Positions 11,394-22,859 of a stretch of DNA of 64,000 bases are shown in pieces. The DNA lies in the NCBI GenBank assembly GCA_014904845.1, contig MU119203.1, positions 186,001 to 250,000 of the forward strand, read 5' to 3'. Numbering within the stretch: position 1 is the stretch's first letter; each line of letters starts with the position of its first letter. Made by a program: the position numbers and the translations under genes. The notes under the pieces were generated by a model. That model was not told the origin of the DNA, did no database searches, and worked only from the letters and a program-made list of their open reading frames with translations. This DNA is from Acephala macrosclerotiorum (Eukaryota; Ascomycota; Leotiomycetes; Helotiales; Mollisiaceae).

Positions 11394-11942
11394 AAGGGAA
11401 AGTTTTCTCTTTAAACCTCCATTGAAAGCACCTGTCACTCCATACCTTGGTGATCATTTGTCCGGAAAGGTGAAGGTCAGCAGTACATCATGAGGCTATT
11501 TTCATTCACTCACTTTCAGGGAGACGCGAGGGTTGATGGCTTATGCCGGTTCCCGAATCCTCAGGCTTCGAGATAAATTATTGAGCCTCGGATTGTCTCA
11601 ATTTTCGTCCCATGTTGATTCTGTCGCTTTCATCTGGTAGGAGGAAGAAGTTTCATTCATCGCTATCACATTTGTGGTGACACTTGGTTAATAACGCGGC
11701 AGCACGTCCAACTTTCGAACCCAGGAACTAGTAGAGATATCTATCCAGGAAAACTCGCGTTTGCAACGAAGAATCTTGGCCTCAGAGTTCCTTCCACATC
11801 TTCCTCAAGAAGTCAATACCAAATCTCGATTTCATAGTATGTGTGTTATCTCACAACCAAAGCCTTCGAAGTGAAGTAAGCTGACAGCCACCGATGGAAG
11901 CGCGTCTTCAATACTCAGGAGGTCTAGTCTCTAGATTGCAAG
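11394..11942. other. intergenic region
   Basis: No gene seen. It contains the IRC6 terminator region and the promoter of the small secreted protein gene, including a pyrimidine-rich stretch just before its start. Confidence 0.5.
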
Positions 11943-12266
11943 ATGTCCAAAATGCTTCTACCTTCTCTCCTCCTTCTCCTCCTCACCATCTCAGCCGCAA
12001 CGCCTGTTCTTCCATCTCCCCACACACCTCGAAACGCGTCCGCAGCCGGCGAACCGAGATCTTGTACCTGCTACACTCCACAAAGCGGTCTCTTCTGCGG
12101 TTCCAGATCAGATAATGTCGACACCACAACCCTCGCCGGCCCTTGCGAGCCCAACTTTGTCTACAGATGCGATGGGAACATAGGTTGTCTTGCTAGGACC
12201 CAAGTCTTTGGCTGTGGGAATTGTGTTTATGGGGCTGCTTTGGGAGAAGATAAATGTTCTGAATAG
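11943..12266 (+). CDS. small secreted cysteine-rich protein
   Basis: Single exon, 107 residues. Residues 1 to about 20 form a classic signal peptide: a short basic start and a run of leucines (LLLLLLTISAA). The mature part has nine cysteines in roughly 70 residues, beginning CTC and ending with CGNC and a penultimate-region Cys. The odd number means at least one Cys is unpaired, used between chains, or the model is slightly off. I know no named family with this spacing. Small size, secretion signal and Cys density are shared by fungal effectors, antimicrobial proteins and cell-surface proteins, so no function is assigned. The start at 11943 is chosen because it alone gives the signal peptide; an ORF at 11894 in another frame is unrelated. 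Confidence 0.7.
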   Translation: MSKMLLPSLLLLLLTISAATPVLPSPHTPRNASAAGEPRSCTCYTPQSGLFCGSRSDNVDTTTLAGPCEPNFVYRCDGNIGCLARTQVFGCGNCVYGAALGEDKCSE

Positions 12267-13135
12267 ATGTGTTGTGTTTGTGGGATGGAATTGATGAGAC
12301 AGGGCAACTGTGAGGCTACCTTCAAGAGCGAACTCATTTTGTGTTAGCCGTCTGCTCCCGAAAATTGGGATTTGTGGGGCAATGGAAAGAAGATTGGACG
12401 GCAGGATCGGCAATCTAGTGCTACAATTTGTTTCGGGAGGTTGTAACTTGTGACTGTGTTCAACTGTGTATGATGAATATATGCAGTGTAAAGTAGGACG
12501 GCAGCCGGCGTTCAAAAGTCTGGCCTAAATCTGATGTCTCTTCGTACAGCGCGGAATGATATTGGGAGATACGAATAATGTGCTCGGCCTAAGTTGAAAT
12601 ATGGTCAAGGAAACTGATGGAAATGGCAGAAGAATGAGCACTATGAAAGGAATATCCGCAATTATTGGTTGAGTTCTAAATGCGTCCAAGAATATATCAA
12701 CCCCCAGAAGCTACAAGCCACACTACACCCTAGAGTTTAAAATTTCTATTGTAGTGCTACTGTTTTGTACACATCGTGCTCTTTCCAGGACTCTTGTTTG
12801 CTGGAACGAGAATAGGTGGTAGCGAACTTCACTTCGTTTCTCCTTTGTCTTCTCCTCGAAGTGAACAAATTTACCAGTGACGCTGATAATGTAACAATGG
12901 AAGTATGGTCACTTGACCTTGACGACGGCCACGAGGTAAGGGGGAATGAACGACCTCACGAGTACAGGTGTTGGCAAATTGGTGATGTAGTGCAATGCTT
13001 TCTATTGACTTTAGGTTCCGTTCAACTCCAGAAAAGTAAAGTGTGCCACCATCCTGAGATCATTTTCGCATTCAGAATCATGTCTCATCGCTATCTTACC
13101 CCTCCCTGATTGCATTACCTACCTAGGTACGCAAA
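12267..13135. other. intergenic region between two convergent genes
   Basis: No supported gene. The flanking genes (secreted protein on plus, AHA1 on minus) converge, so this holds both 3' untranslated regions. A 97-codon plus-strand ORF at 12816 has no recognisable feature. Confidence 0.5.
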
Positions 13136-14274
13136 TCACAGAACGGTGCCAAAACTAGAACATAGATTAGTTATAATCCCCAAAATGCCCAAATGGTGGG
13201 AAACGCTTACCCAAAGGTTGTCTTGATACTCCTGACGTAGTATTCGGACCAGTTTCTCTTCGTGACTTCCTCCTGGCCAATAGGAACACCACTCCAGTTC
13301 GTCCTCATCACCGTGACATTATCGATATCGTTCTGATCAAAGTTGATCTCGAGCCGAGAGTAATGTCCCTTTGGCCATTGATCCAGTCGCCAGCTCTGAA
13401 CAATTTGTGTAGGCTCCTTGAGTTCGAGATACTCGCCTGTGACATTACCACCGAATAGCTCGAACTTTCCTCCCTTCTTGGCACCTTCAAAGAGCTTTGG
13501 GGCTGCACGTGTGAAGGCCGCAATTCGTTGCGGGTCGGTGAAGGTTTGATAGAGCTCGGAGGCTGGAGCACGGAACTCTTGGCTGTCTGTGACGGTGGTA
13601 GTGTTGACTGAGGAGTCACCTGTGGAGGTATGAGAGGTCTGGGTTGTGGCTGCAGCAGGTGCGGAGGTTGGTTGGTGAAGCTTTGGGGTGGAGAAGCCGC
13701 TTGAGGGGTTGGAACCTGGTGCGTGTTGGATGTCCTTGCCGTGCTCAGCGATCAGCGCAGGGCCGAGCTTCGAGAATTCCTTGCGGAGTTGTGGGACGAT
13801 CTTGGATCGGACGAGGTCCTTGACAGGTGCCTTCGAGCTAGCATCAGAGTAGATGTCTATGTCGAACTAAAAGGCGGTCAGTTGTGCCATACGATGCGCC
13901 CATGGGGACGAAGAGACGTACAACGTACTCGTTTTCTTCAGTGTCGTGGGCAACCTCGGGGACTGTGATTGTACCGCTCACATCCTCTTCATCCTCGGTT
14001 TTGCCTGGGCAATTAGCTCTAGGCTCGTTATACACGAATGTTCCAACATACCAGAGTACTCAATGACAAGCTTAACGTCAAAGATGGTAATGACCTTGCC
14101 CTTGCGCTGGCTGACATCGACATCTCCGTCCATGCTGATCAGCTTGTCCACTTGTGCCGTGACGCCATTTTCTTCGGCCTTGACCTCTTTGATGCTATCC
14201 TCGAGGTATTGCTTGGTCCATGATGAAGCATCCTTATTGACCCAGTGCCAATTATTGGGATTGTGGAGGACCAT
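13136..14274 (-). CDS. AHA1: Hsp90 co-chaperone, activator of Hsp90 ATPase
   Basis: Four exons, 14274-14052, 14004-13922, 13866-13211 and 13154-13136, give 326 residues. The N-terminal Aha1 domain (about 1-145) starts with the family hallmark NPNNWHWVNKD, which precedes the segment that contacts the Hsp90 middle domain. A Ser/Thr/Pro linker follows, then the C-terminal AHSA1/START-like domain (about 195-322) with ELYQTFTDPQRIAAFTRA and W..GHYSRLEI. The tiny last exon of 19 nt supplies the conserved end TTFGFGTVL; exon 3 otherwise runs into a TAA right after the GTAAGC donor. Aha1 stimulates the Hsp90 ATPase in the cytosol and helps client folding. Splice sites and phases agree throughout. Confidence 0.95.
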
Positions 14275-16543
14275 GGTGGGCAGACAGCGTACGACGACGT
14301 GCAACCGAGGTCAAGAGTAGTTCTATTGCGAGAGCTGCATGTCAGCACAAGTCTCACGAGAGCAAGTCAAACAATTGTGAAAATTTCGTAAAGGATCAGA
14401 GGGAGACCGAAGTCATAGCATATTCAGCAGGAACAGAGAGTACAGTAACGTTCATTAAGACTGGTGCCAGCTTGTATATCATCATAGAGGGTTGAAGTTG
14501 TATGCTGTTTGGATTTGTCACATACCTTTCAAAGCCGAGGATTGTGGGGTATTGTCACCTCCTCAATCCAGGTATCTAAGACAACAAGTCAATTCCTCAT
14601 ATCTGGCACGCGCTGTAGTGAGTAATTGTCCAAGCAATGCCAACCTCCCAAATGGTTTGAGTTGGAGGAAGCTGTTTGGGGAGGTTGTGAGTCTCAGGAA
14701 AGGAAGAAAAGAGAAGCTCGTGGATTTCTTCGTCTGGTTCGGCTCTTCGTTTTCCCAAGTCCGATCTTAGCTTATCAGCTAATCTTCTTTTGTATATTTA
14801 CAGTCACGTGTATATGCCCCACTTCGTTTTCCTATCAAAGTGCTGGAGCCAGGAGCTTCTAGGACATCCATCACAGCATATCAACACAGATTCGACTCAC
14901 CAATAGCACAGGCTTATCCGAATGACACAACTCACACCGCCATGAGGTTCCAAACAGAAACGGCAAGTTTCCCCCATTATTGAAGTCCACCGAGCTCGCT
15001 TGTCGTACTCGCGTGATGGCAGTTACTCTTTCCAGCTCCCTCGGCAGTCCGGACTGGGGAAATCTAAGTATAACAAAAACCATAGACTCATACTATCACA
15101 GGCCTTCCTAGACTTGAATGTCGGGATCTGGCAATCATACGATAAATAATATGCTCTTCAACTTTCCCTCCACGATGTAGAGGAGCATACCAATGGCATT
15201 TCCCACATCTAGATTCTCTAAAGAACCAGGTACGCTTCTCTCCTTGACAGAAGTCGAGATGTGAAGGGAGGAAGTGATGTGCATATCTAGAAAAAATAGT
15301 GCTTGCTATAATTGGTATTTGAACTGGTTATTGTATGGCATTTAGTGGACTACCCAGAAGCAGCACCATCTAACAACCGCAAGAGTCGTCAGTCTCCACC
15401 GATGAGCGCCATTATGGAAGTCCATGTCCAGCAAGACGATTGAATAAATGTCAGCCCCCACAACAAACATACACTTCGCGTTACATACGCACGTTTGCAG
15501 ACTACGAAAGCACACTTGCAAAGGAAGTTGCCTCGAGACGTGGACAGCACGCACAGCTTAAAAACAAGCTCGATATCTTGACTGTTGGCACCACTTGGCG
15601 GCTCTGGTACCTGACCAGCGTTTGGACCAAAGTGCGACACGATTCAATTCATGCTCTCATGTGAGTGCATGGAAATCTTAGAGAAGTGCATCTTGGGGAT
15701 CGCCGAGCCCTTAGATACGAGCCGCCTGGCACACGTCGTTACAAGTCCACACCCCTGTCAGGCCGGATCCTTACCGATATCCACCAAGGCGGGATGGAAA
15801 TATAACTATTCGGTATATCTCCATCTTAATTTTCAGTAGGCTGGAGAGTTCAGCCACATTTCAAGAGTTGGGGAAGTGAGGGACATTCGACGTCATCTTG
15901 CAGGAGAGTACTGGATTACGGGTTATTCGGCCTCGCACACGACATGAAACAAAACTCTTTAAAGCACCGATTCGACTGGCCAGCAGATGATCTCGAACAT
16001 TGATAAGAACCTCGGCCGCATAGTATGATCGCGATCCCGCCCAGCTGATTATCAGATATTCGCCTACCAAGCATGACTACGACTTTGCTTGCTGCTTAGT
16101 AGTACTGAATTTTCCCTCCTCTGAGTAGTTGACAGTTCCGCTATACCCGAAATCTCACAGGCAAATGGAAATCCCGAGCGATTCTCATTTTCCCTCCGCT
16201 GGATCACCGTATGACGTCTGGGCTCTCCAGAGCAGCCGGAGCTTGTCTCCACACTATCCGCGATCGTTCCTCGCCCAACGACTCGATCCCTTCAAATTTA
16301 GTTGCCTCTGGTCTCGCCTTAATTTTGATGACGGAGCCAACAGTGTGAAGCTTGGTAACAGAATTAGTACGTCTGTCAACGGGTACTTAACTCAGAACTC
16401 CCATCTCGTTGATTTGCCCTTATTTACATACTCTCTCATTCTCTCTGCCTGCCCCCTCCCCCTTCCAACGGCCGAGTATTGTAAGCACAGTATACCCGCC
16501 TATATTTTTTCTTCTTTACATTTGAATTTATCAGCTCAGCAGA
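14275..16543. other. gene-free intergenic region
   Basis: About 2.3 kb between two divergent genes. The longest ORFs (155 codons at 16129 plus; 92 codons at 14492 plus) show no domain and no splice continuity. It presumably holds the AHA1 promoter and the promoter of the following membrane-protein gene, whose near leader (16430-16540) is pyrimidine-rich. Confidence 0.5.
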
Positions 16544-17509
16544 ATGGCGGTAATATGGGGGCTGGACTTGAAGGAGATGCAATGGTGGAAATTTAAAGGA
16601 CATTATATGTTCAATCAAGTCTATCATCTGCGGAGGACGAAGATGATTGTCTATCAGCTTGCCATGATTCTCTGTGTGGTTTCGGAATCTGTGGGAACAG
16701 CGTCACTTTCGGGTATGAGTGATCAATGATTGCGCCATTGAACCATGCTGACTTTGCGAATCAGACTACGTCGACGAACAAGATGGCATTCAAACTCGAG
16801 ATGGCAGAGCGGCGCACGTGCAGAATAACGATATCGTTGGCATACTTTCATTCAACATTTTCGTTGGCATAGCAGTTGCGACTATTTTCGGATCCGGTTT
16901 CTTCTTCGACCTCTTTTGGCCTGAGAGACATGAAAGCCCATCTGTCAAGATGGCATGGAGGATATGCTCCGTTCTTATGTGCATCTTCACTCTGGCAGAT
17001 GCAATCGCATTGACCGTATGCTGATTCCTCTCCTTGGTCAAGGGACAGTTACTGAATTTGTGCTTAGGTTATTGTCGCTACACACCGTGCTTACATCTCT
17101 GGCATCCCGACAGCACTAGCAGATTAATACTTCCGAGAGAACGGCAAGCCGAATCCTATCTACCGCAAGAATCCGTATAATGTGGCTTCGGTTGTGATTC
17201 TTTGGCCTGGTTTCGTAGCAACGTGCGCAAGGTTAGCACAATCGATGAACTCTCCCCAATTGCCTCGCTAACAACTCAACTTGCAGTACCTACATAGTGT
17301 GGAAGTCCCTCCAACACAATGACAAACTCGGCCCATTTTCCTCGAAATACAAAAATAACACGACAGGAGACAAAGGAGAGGAGGCATCCATGGAAATGCC
17401 ATCCACAACTTCCAAACCTGTGGATCCCGCTACGAATGGTCATTCCGTCCCACCAACTCCCTCCGAGCCAGCTGCCGCTCATACAACTCAACCGTATCCT
17501 GGAACATAA
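16544..17509 (+). pseudogene. four-helix membrane protein gene with an in-frame stop
   Basis: Four exons, 16544-16712, 16765-17015, 17068-17231 and 17287-17509, join in consistent phases to a 268-codon frame, but codon 160 (17125-17127) is TAA. Both sides of the stop look like coding sequence: before it are three hydrophobic segments (VYQLAMILCVV, ILSFNIFVGIAVATIFG, ICSVLMCIFTLADAIALT); after it comes a basic loop GKPNPIYRKNPYNVASVV leading into a fourth segment and a Ser/Thr/Pro tail. No splice pair of usable length removes the stop. Either the gene is freshly broken, the base is an assembly error or an allele, or the product is a 159-residue protein without the fourth helix. The family is an uncharacterised fungal membrane protein; I assign no function. 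Stop is one base from a TAC/TAT tyrosine codon. Confidence 0.65.
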
Positions 17510-17975
17510 CCATAATCGCGGCGTTGGAATTTGAGCATGGATAATGTTTGATGTATATGTATCTTGTGTTGTCTTTGCGATACCCTAGACTGTTAATGTA
17601 TATCTCTTTGCCGGCCAATCATCGAGCATCTAGTTTCGAACCTTCCAATTCAGTTGTGGGAGGTATCGATTTTGTCGTAATGCGTCAATTCCGAAATCAT
17701 TAAATAAAAGTGCAAGTCAGCACTAACCCTTACCCGTCTCGCTTCTACGTTTCATGTACATCGCTGACCGGTGAGTCAGTCGCTCAAGGTCAAAGCCAAA
17801 GGGGTTTCGAGAATTGCAGTAATGACTTGGCTTTTTCTATATACAGTACATTGAATTACGCTTTCTCATCCTCATGAAATGTTAAAAATTTTGGGTTACA
17901 GAGGAGAGGGACGCTTCACACTCAAATCACTAGAGACTCGTGTGACAACTTCTCTAAACCAGTACCCCACCAAGC
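17510..17975. other. short intergenic region
   Basis: No gene. It contains the 3' end of the membrane-protein locus and the promoter of the GNAT gene. An ORF starting at 17879 overlaps the GNAT start in another frame and has no domain. Confidence 0.5.
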
Positions 17976-18800
17976 ATGTCTACATCAACCTCACCAGCAA
18001 TCAACATCGCTCTCCTGCTTGCCGTTTCAGCCGATATACCAGTCCTAGCGAAGGTCTCACACGCCCCCTTCCTATCAGACAAACACACTCGCCTCAAGGC
18101 CCTGTGTTCAGGTTACAACCATGGAGAAGTTATGACCGGAGCACTAGAATCCTGGACCTCTCGTCCTCGGGAAACGTGCGCCGTGATCAAAGCCGTCACC
18201 ACTGAAGGAGAAATTGTAGGATGGGCATGTTGGGCTTTTACTGGTTTTGAATGGAATGGTCAATCCCCAGCTATGGGACATAATCCTGCTCAAAAAGTTA
18301 AGGCAAAGAAGCAGGAAGAGGGGGAAAGGAAAGCTGCAACGACCATCGCGCCTTCCACTCAACTCCCTCCACCACCCTCAATCTCCACAACTGGTGCAAA
18401 GATCCAGCAGTTAGGCCAGTTATCAGGAGGCGCAATGTCCCACTACTCCTCCCTCCTCACTCCCCCAGATTCCAAATGCTGCATCCTAGTAGCAATCAAC
18501 CTCCTTCCCAGCTACCAATCCCTCGGAATCGGCTCCCGACTGATCTCTTTTGGTACCTCCATCGCTGATCAAGAAGGTATCTATTCCTGGGTCAGCAATT
18601 CTGATAAGGGATATCGAGCTTTCGAGAAAGCGGGTTACAAAGAGGTAGGAAGGTTGGAGTTATGTTTGGATGATTTTGCGGAGGATGAGGAGGGGATGGG
18701 GGTGCGGGATGGGGAGAGTGAGGGTGGGGATGGAAGGTGGGGAGATTATGTCTGGAGGTATATGAGGAGGGAGGTCGGTGGGTTGTGGTTGAGTAGATGA
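17976..18800 (+). CDS. GNAT-family N-acetyltransferase
   Basis: Single exon, 274 residues. The N-terminal part has the GNAT opening (ADIPVLAKVSHAPFLSDKH) and beta-strand IVGWACWAFTGFEWNG. A low-complexity insert (residues ~100-150) follows. The acetyl-CoA-binding motif A is at about 170-190: LVAINLLPSYQSLGIGSRLISFG, with the Q/R-x-x-G-x-G/A pattern in YQSLGIGSRL. Next is motif B-like YSWVSNSDKGYRAFEKAGYKEVGRLEL, where the F-x-K-x-G-F/Y signature closes the fold. The C-terminus has a Glu/Asp/Gly-rich acidic loop and a basic end. Known of such fungal proteins: acetylation of small molecules or amines; substrate cannot be told from sequence. No metabolic neighbour helps. Confidence 0.8.
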   Translation: MSTSTSPAINIALLLAVSADIPVLAKVSHAPFLSDKHTRLKALCSGYNHGEVMTGALESWTSRPRETCAVIKAVTTEGEIVGWACWAFTGFEWNGQSPAMGHNPAQKVKAKKQEEGERKAATTIAPSTQLPPPPSISTTGAKIQQLGQLSGGAMSHYSSLLTPPDSKCCILVAINLLPSYQSLGIGSRLISFGTSIADQEGIYSWVSNSDKGYRAFEKAGYKEVGRLELCLDDFAEDEEGMGVRDGESEGGDGRWGDYVWRYMRREVGGLWLSR

Positions 18801-19497
18801 GCCGGTAGTACAAATTGGTTTGAAGTGCTGGTTGAGTTTGAATGACAGGGTTTTTCTGGTAGGGAGAAAATGTCAGTCGAGGTTGGGAGAATGGCGTCGC
18901 TTAACTTCCCACCCCCTTTTTACTTCGCTTCAGGCGACAAGTGGAAAGTGAACGCTTGGCCCCTTTCTTCACTCGCTTGTGGGAATTTGAGGACGTGGTT
19001 TATGGATCATTGAGTTTACTGAATGCCTTCTATGTTTCATGATGGGAACCTCAATGAAGAAAGCACAAAGGAACACTCTAGTTTAGAATCATCCTTTGTA
19101 AGACCCTCGTCTGAACAGGTTCACGCTTCACGTGCACAACTCCCAATAGTGTGAAATTTTGTGTTGTATTGCTCTCCATGTATGTATGTATACCACCTAG
19201 CAATTCATCAACTGATTATAAAATCCATGCTTGTCGCAACACTGTATTAGCTCCGCAAAGGAGCAACCCTCCGTAAAATAAATGCAATGCAATGCATACC
19301 ATCATTTCTTCATGCTATGCCCTCTCAATATCAACGCCATCCATCAGAACAATACGTTTGACAGTCGTTATTCCTCGCTGTGCTATGCATGCAAATGTGC
19401 CGCCTTGGCCCTGGACGCCAAATAATAAAATAAAAGGTATTGTGCAATGCGGGGTATCTTTTCTTCCTAAAATTCCGATTCGGGTCACACATGCTGT
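18801..19497. other. convergent intergenic region
   Basis: GNAT (plus) and CDC4 (minus) converge here, so this is 3' untranslated and terminator DNA. It includes a run of overlapping TGTATG/TGCAATGC short repeats (about 19178-19297). No gene seen. Confidence 0.5.
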
Positions 19498-22400
19498 TCA
19501 GTCGTCTAATACTTCTTCGACGATGGAGAGATCGGCTTCGGCTTCAGCATCGGGTGCGAGGAGTCTGCGTGGGCCGCGCTTCCATGAAGGAACGCCGTCT
19601 CGTGAAGCACCAAAGTCAAGGACCTAAGATTGAGTTAGCAACGCCAAAGACACGAGAGTAAGGAGACCAACCTCAACATATGTTAAGTTGTCCCGCTGAA
19701 CAGCAGCTACGCATCTGCGTTCATCAAACTTGACTTGCCACACACCACTGAGATCCGATAACAGATCCTTGATGCACTCCCCAGTCTTGATGTTCCAAAG
19801 CTTCAGTGTTCTGTCCGATCCAGAGATGACTTTCTGACCATCATGCTGGAAGCAAGTGATAGCTCCTGTATGGGCACTAAGTGTGCTCTTGCACTGTCCA
19901 ATCTCTGGATCCCAAATTCTGAGCGTCGAGTCTGCCGCCGCAGAAACAAGGCGTTCGTCACTGAGATCCAACAATCCAACAAGAGACGAGTGGCCTTCGA
20001 GTGTGAACAAGCACGCACCTGTCTCGAGCGACCAGATCTTGACGAAAGTGTCCATAGAGCCACTGATGCATCGATTGCGTTTGTGGTCTAGCACCACGCT
20101 GTATACCTTCATAGCATGTCCTTGCAGGCGGTGGATAGTCTCTCCTGTGGAGATCTTCCAAACACGCACAGTGCTGTCGTAGCTACCACTGACCAATGTG
20201 TCTTGATGAGCGGCGATAGCACGTACAGAATGCAGGTGGCCAGCGAGTACGCGAACGAAGTAAGGACAGTCGGCATCGTTTGCTGGCGGACCGGTCTGAA
20301 TGTAGCGCTTGGAGCCTTGCTCAGGCAATTTCCACACACGAAGTTGCGAGTCTCGAGATCCAGTAATGATCAAAGGCTTCGGAGGAACCATAATAGGCTC
20401 GCCTTGCTCCGTCTTTCCCGTCATTTCGGGCATAAGAATCTGAAGACATCGGACTGTAGACGTGTGTCCATGGAAGACTTGAGTGCAGAGGCCCTTTTCG
20501 ATGTCCCAAACTCGAACAGACCGATCAGTCGAACCAGACACCAACACATTTCCCTCGTATTGTAGGGCCCAAACTCCTCCTTCATGACCCTCAAGCTTCT
20601 TTCTCAGCTCGCCTGTCTTTGTGTCGTACACATGAATCAAGGTATCATCGGAACCCGTCAAAATCTTATCATCATCGAATTGAAGGCAAGTAATAACGTG
20701 TGCGGGGTGGGCGGGGAAGGCGAAATGATGGGGAGCGACTTTGCCACTCATCCAACTCTGTTGAAGCATATAATGGCGACGGTACAGAGACTTGTAAAGG
20801 TGCAACTTTCGGAGCCCTGGGAGGCCAATTTCTGGATTTGGTACGGCAAGGGCGGCAGCACTTGCGGAACTGAGTGGGCCTTCGGATTTGGAGAATTTGG
20901 GAGCAGTCGAGTATCGTGCAAGCATTCCTTGAGCCTTATCGGCAAACTCGTGTCCAAGTGATCTACGCTTGGCTCGTTCGGCACCTGAGCCTGTAGGAGC
21001 TCGCTTTCTCTTCGTCGATGCTCGGCCTTTCCGAGTTGGTCCAGCTTCAATCTTGAGTGTTGCAGCAGCATTTGCTTCTATTGCTGTTGGCTCAGGTGGA
21101 ACACTCAGATCTCTCTCAGCCCCATCTGGACCGTGAGGGTCTTGCCAACCCCAGCCCTGGTGAATAGCTTTTTCGAGCTCTCCAGCAGGTAAGACGAACC
21201 CGTCCTTGTCAAACAGCTCCTTCCAGCCTGTCTCGTTGGAATCAATGATATCTCTCCAACGCTTTGAAACCTGTGCAGCGCGACAAAGGTCTCTATGGTC
21301 GAGGAAACTGAGAATGTGCAAGCTTAGTTCTGTTGGTAATTGATCCAGGAAGTCACACTTCAATGCAGGGTTGACAACATTTGCAATGACGTGGAGGGTC
21401 TTCCTTGAGCATCGTCGAAGAAACTGAAACATCATCATCGTCTTCATGTCGTTAGGCATCGCATCGAAACTCTCCAGCATGGACTGAGCATCTAAGATTG
21501 ATGGTTGGCCATTGGAGCTCCGTTGAAATAGACGCAGAGCTTGGGAATCTGAGAAATCCACCTCATCACTGTCAAAGGCCTCCTGACTGTCCCCAGCTTG
21601 TGTGGTGGGACTAGCGGCTGATATTACTCCATCCTCTTTGCCAGCATCGCCTTGAGAGAAGAGGTCATGGTGAAGATTGGCAGAGGCGAAAGTTGGCGAC
21701 AGACCAGGACTTGGCAGACTTGCATTCTGAGCAGCAGCAGTATTCAAGGTTGGTCGTTGTGCAGTAGCTGGAGTGTATACCAAAGTAGTCCCGTCCAAGG
21801 GTTCAAGATCTGATTCCGCAATCGGAGGTGTAGCAACGGCGTTCGCAAAGGAATCTTGATTCGAGGTCTCCGGTGGACTCGGAGCGTCTTCGAAAGAACC
21901 GCTTTGGCTTAAGCCAGAGCGGGGTGTGTATGTGCTGTCGAAAAAGGATGCAGCTGAAGGTTGAGTACGATCGTTTGAGACGTCTAATTCAGACATGTCG
22001 GGTGTGGCAGGAAACGTAGGATCCTGCGAAAGGTGCATACCCAATCCATGGTGGCGTCGACGTTGTTCGTTCCGTCGATTAAGGAGTTCTATCTGTGCCT
22101 CGAAGTCTTCGCTACCGTGATGCTCTTGGTGGGCATTCTTTAGAGATCTGCGGGTCTTGAAGCGCACTTCTGGAACACCTTTCGCAGATCTTCCCTGATT
22201 AATAACAGCCAACTTTTGACTGAGTCGATCTGCTCGTTGTTGGTGGGCCTTGTCTCCTGCAGAATTCTTGTATGGCTTCGAGAGCTTGGGGGCGTTTAGC
22301 GCAGGTTCAGGGTCGTTCGAGGATGGATCATCTAGAATCATGGTAGCAGGGCAGTTCTATCACAAATTGGTTAGCATGTGTATTGCTTTGTCAAGAATAG

Positions 22401-22859
22401 AGCGTTACTGACCAACTTCGTATTGGTGTCTTCATGCTGCCTAGCAGTTGGTTCGTCAACCTCATATGTAAAGTTAAGAAGTTCAACGGGAGGAGCTTTC
22501 ATAGCCAATGGATACTCTTTGACATCAAGTTCATCCAGGCGTTGTCTGATCAGAAGAGGTGGATATGATCGCTTGGTTGTAGTGGTTGTCGTGATCGTCT
22601 TAGTCTCGACACATTCAGCAACCTCGAACTGCAGACTGGATGTGCGTCTAGACGATATGCTATCTCCTTCCACCCATCCTACCGAGACCATCTGGCTCCG
22701 AGGTCGAAGAGGTCGTCTTTCGAGACTAAGCTGTCCGTATTTTGGATTCGAGCCAGAGGAACTCGAGGACCCAACTGGAGGGTGATTTTCAGAGTAGTTG
22801 GTACCGATCGTTTGTGCTGAGACAGCGCGACGCTTGGTAGACCGCGTCGGCGGATCCAT
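19498..22859 (-). CDS. CDC4: F-box/WD40 substrate adaptor of SCF ubiquitin ligase
   Basis: Three exons, 22859-22413, 22356-19672 and 19623-19498, give 1085 residues. The N-terminal ~480 residues are mostly disordered, with the Cdc4-typical start (TKRRAVSAQTIGTNY) and a dimerisation-like segment before the F-box. The F-box is at about 485-529 (LDQLPTELSLHILSFLDHRDLCRAAQVSKRW), the Skp1-binding site. Seven or eight WD40 repeats follow at about 699-1036 with repeated GH...SGS.D.T.RVW signatures, forming the phospho-degron-binding propeller. The last exon adds a conserved acidic C-terminus. Known role: nuclear recruitment of phosphorylated substrates (in yeast Sic1, Gcn4) for ubiquitylation; related fungal proteins act in cell cycle and development. 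Assignment to CDC4 rather than the sulfur regulator MET30/sconB rests on the N-terminal match and the WD pattern. Confidence 0.93.

Noticed and set aside
16129..16596. 155-codon plus-strand ORF
   Set aside because: Overlaps the start of the four-helix membrane-protein gene in another frame; no signal peptide or domain.
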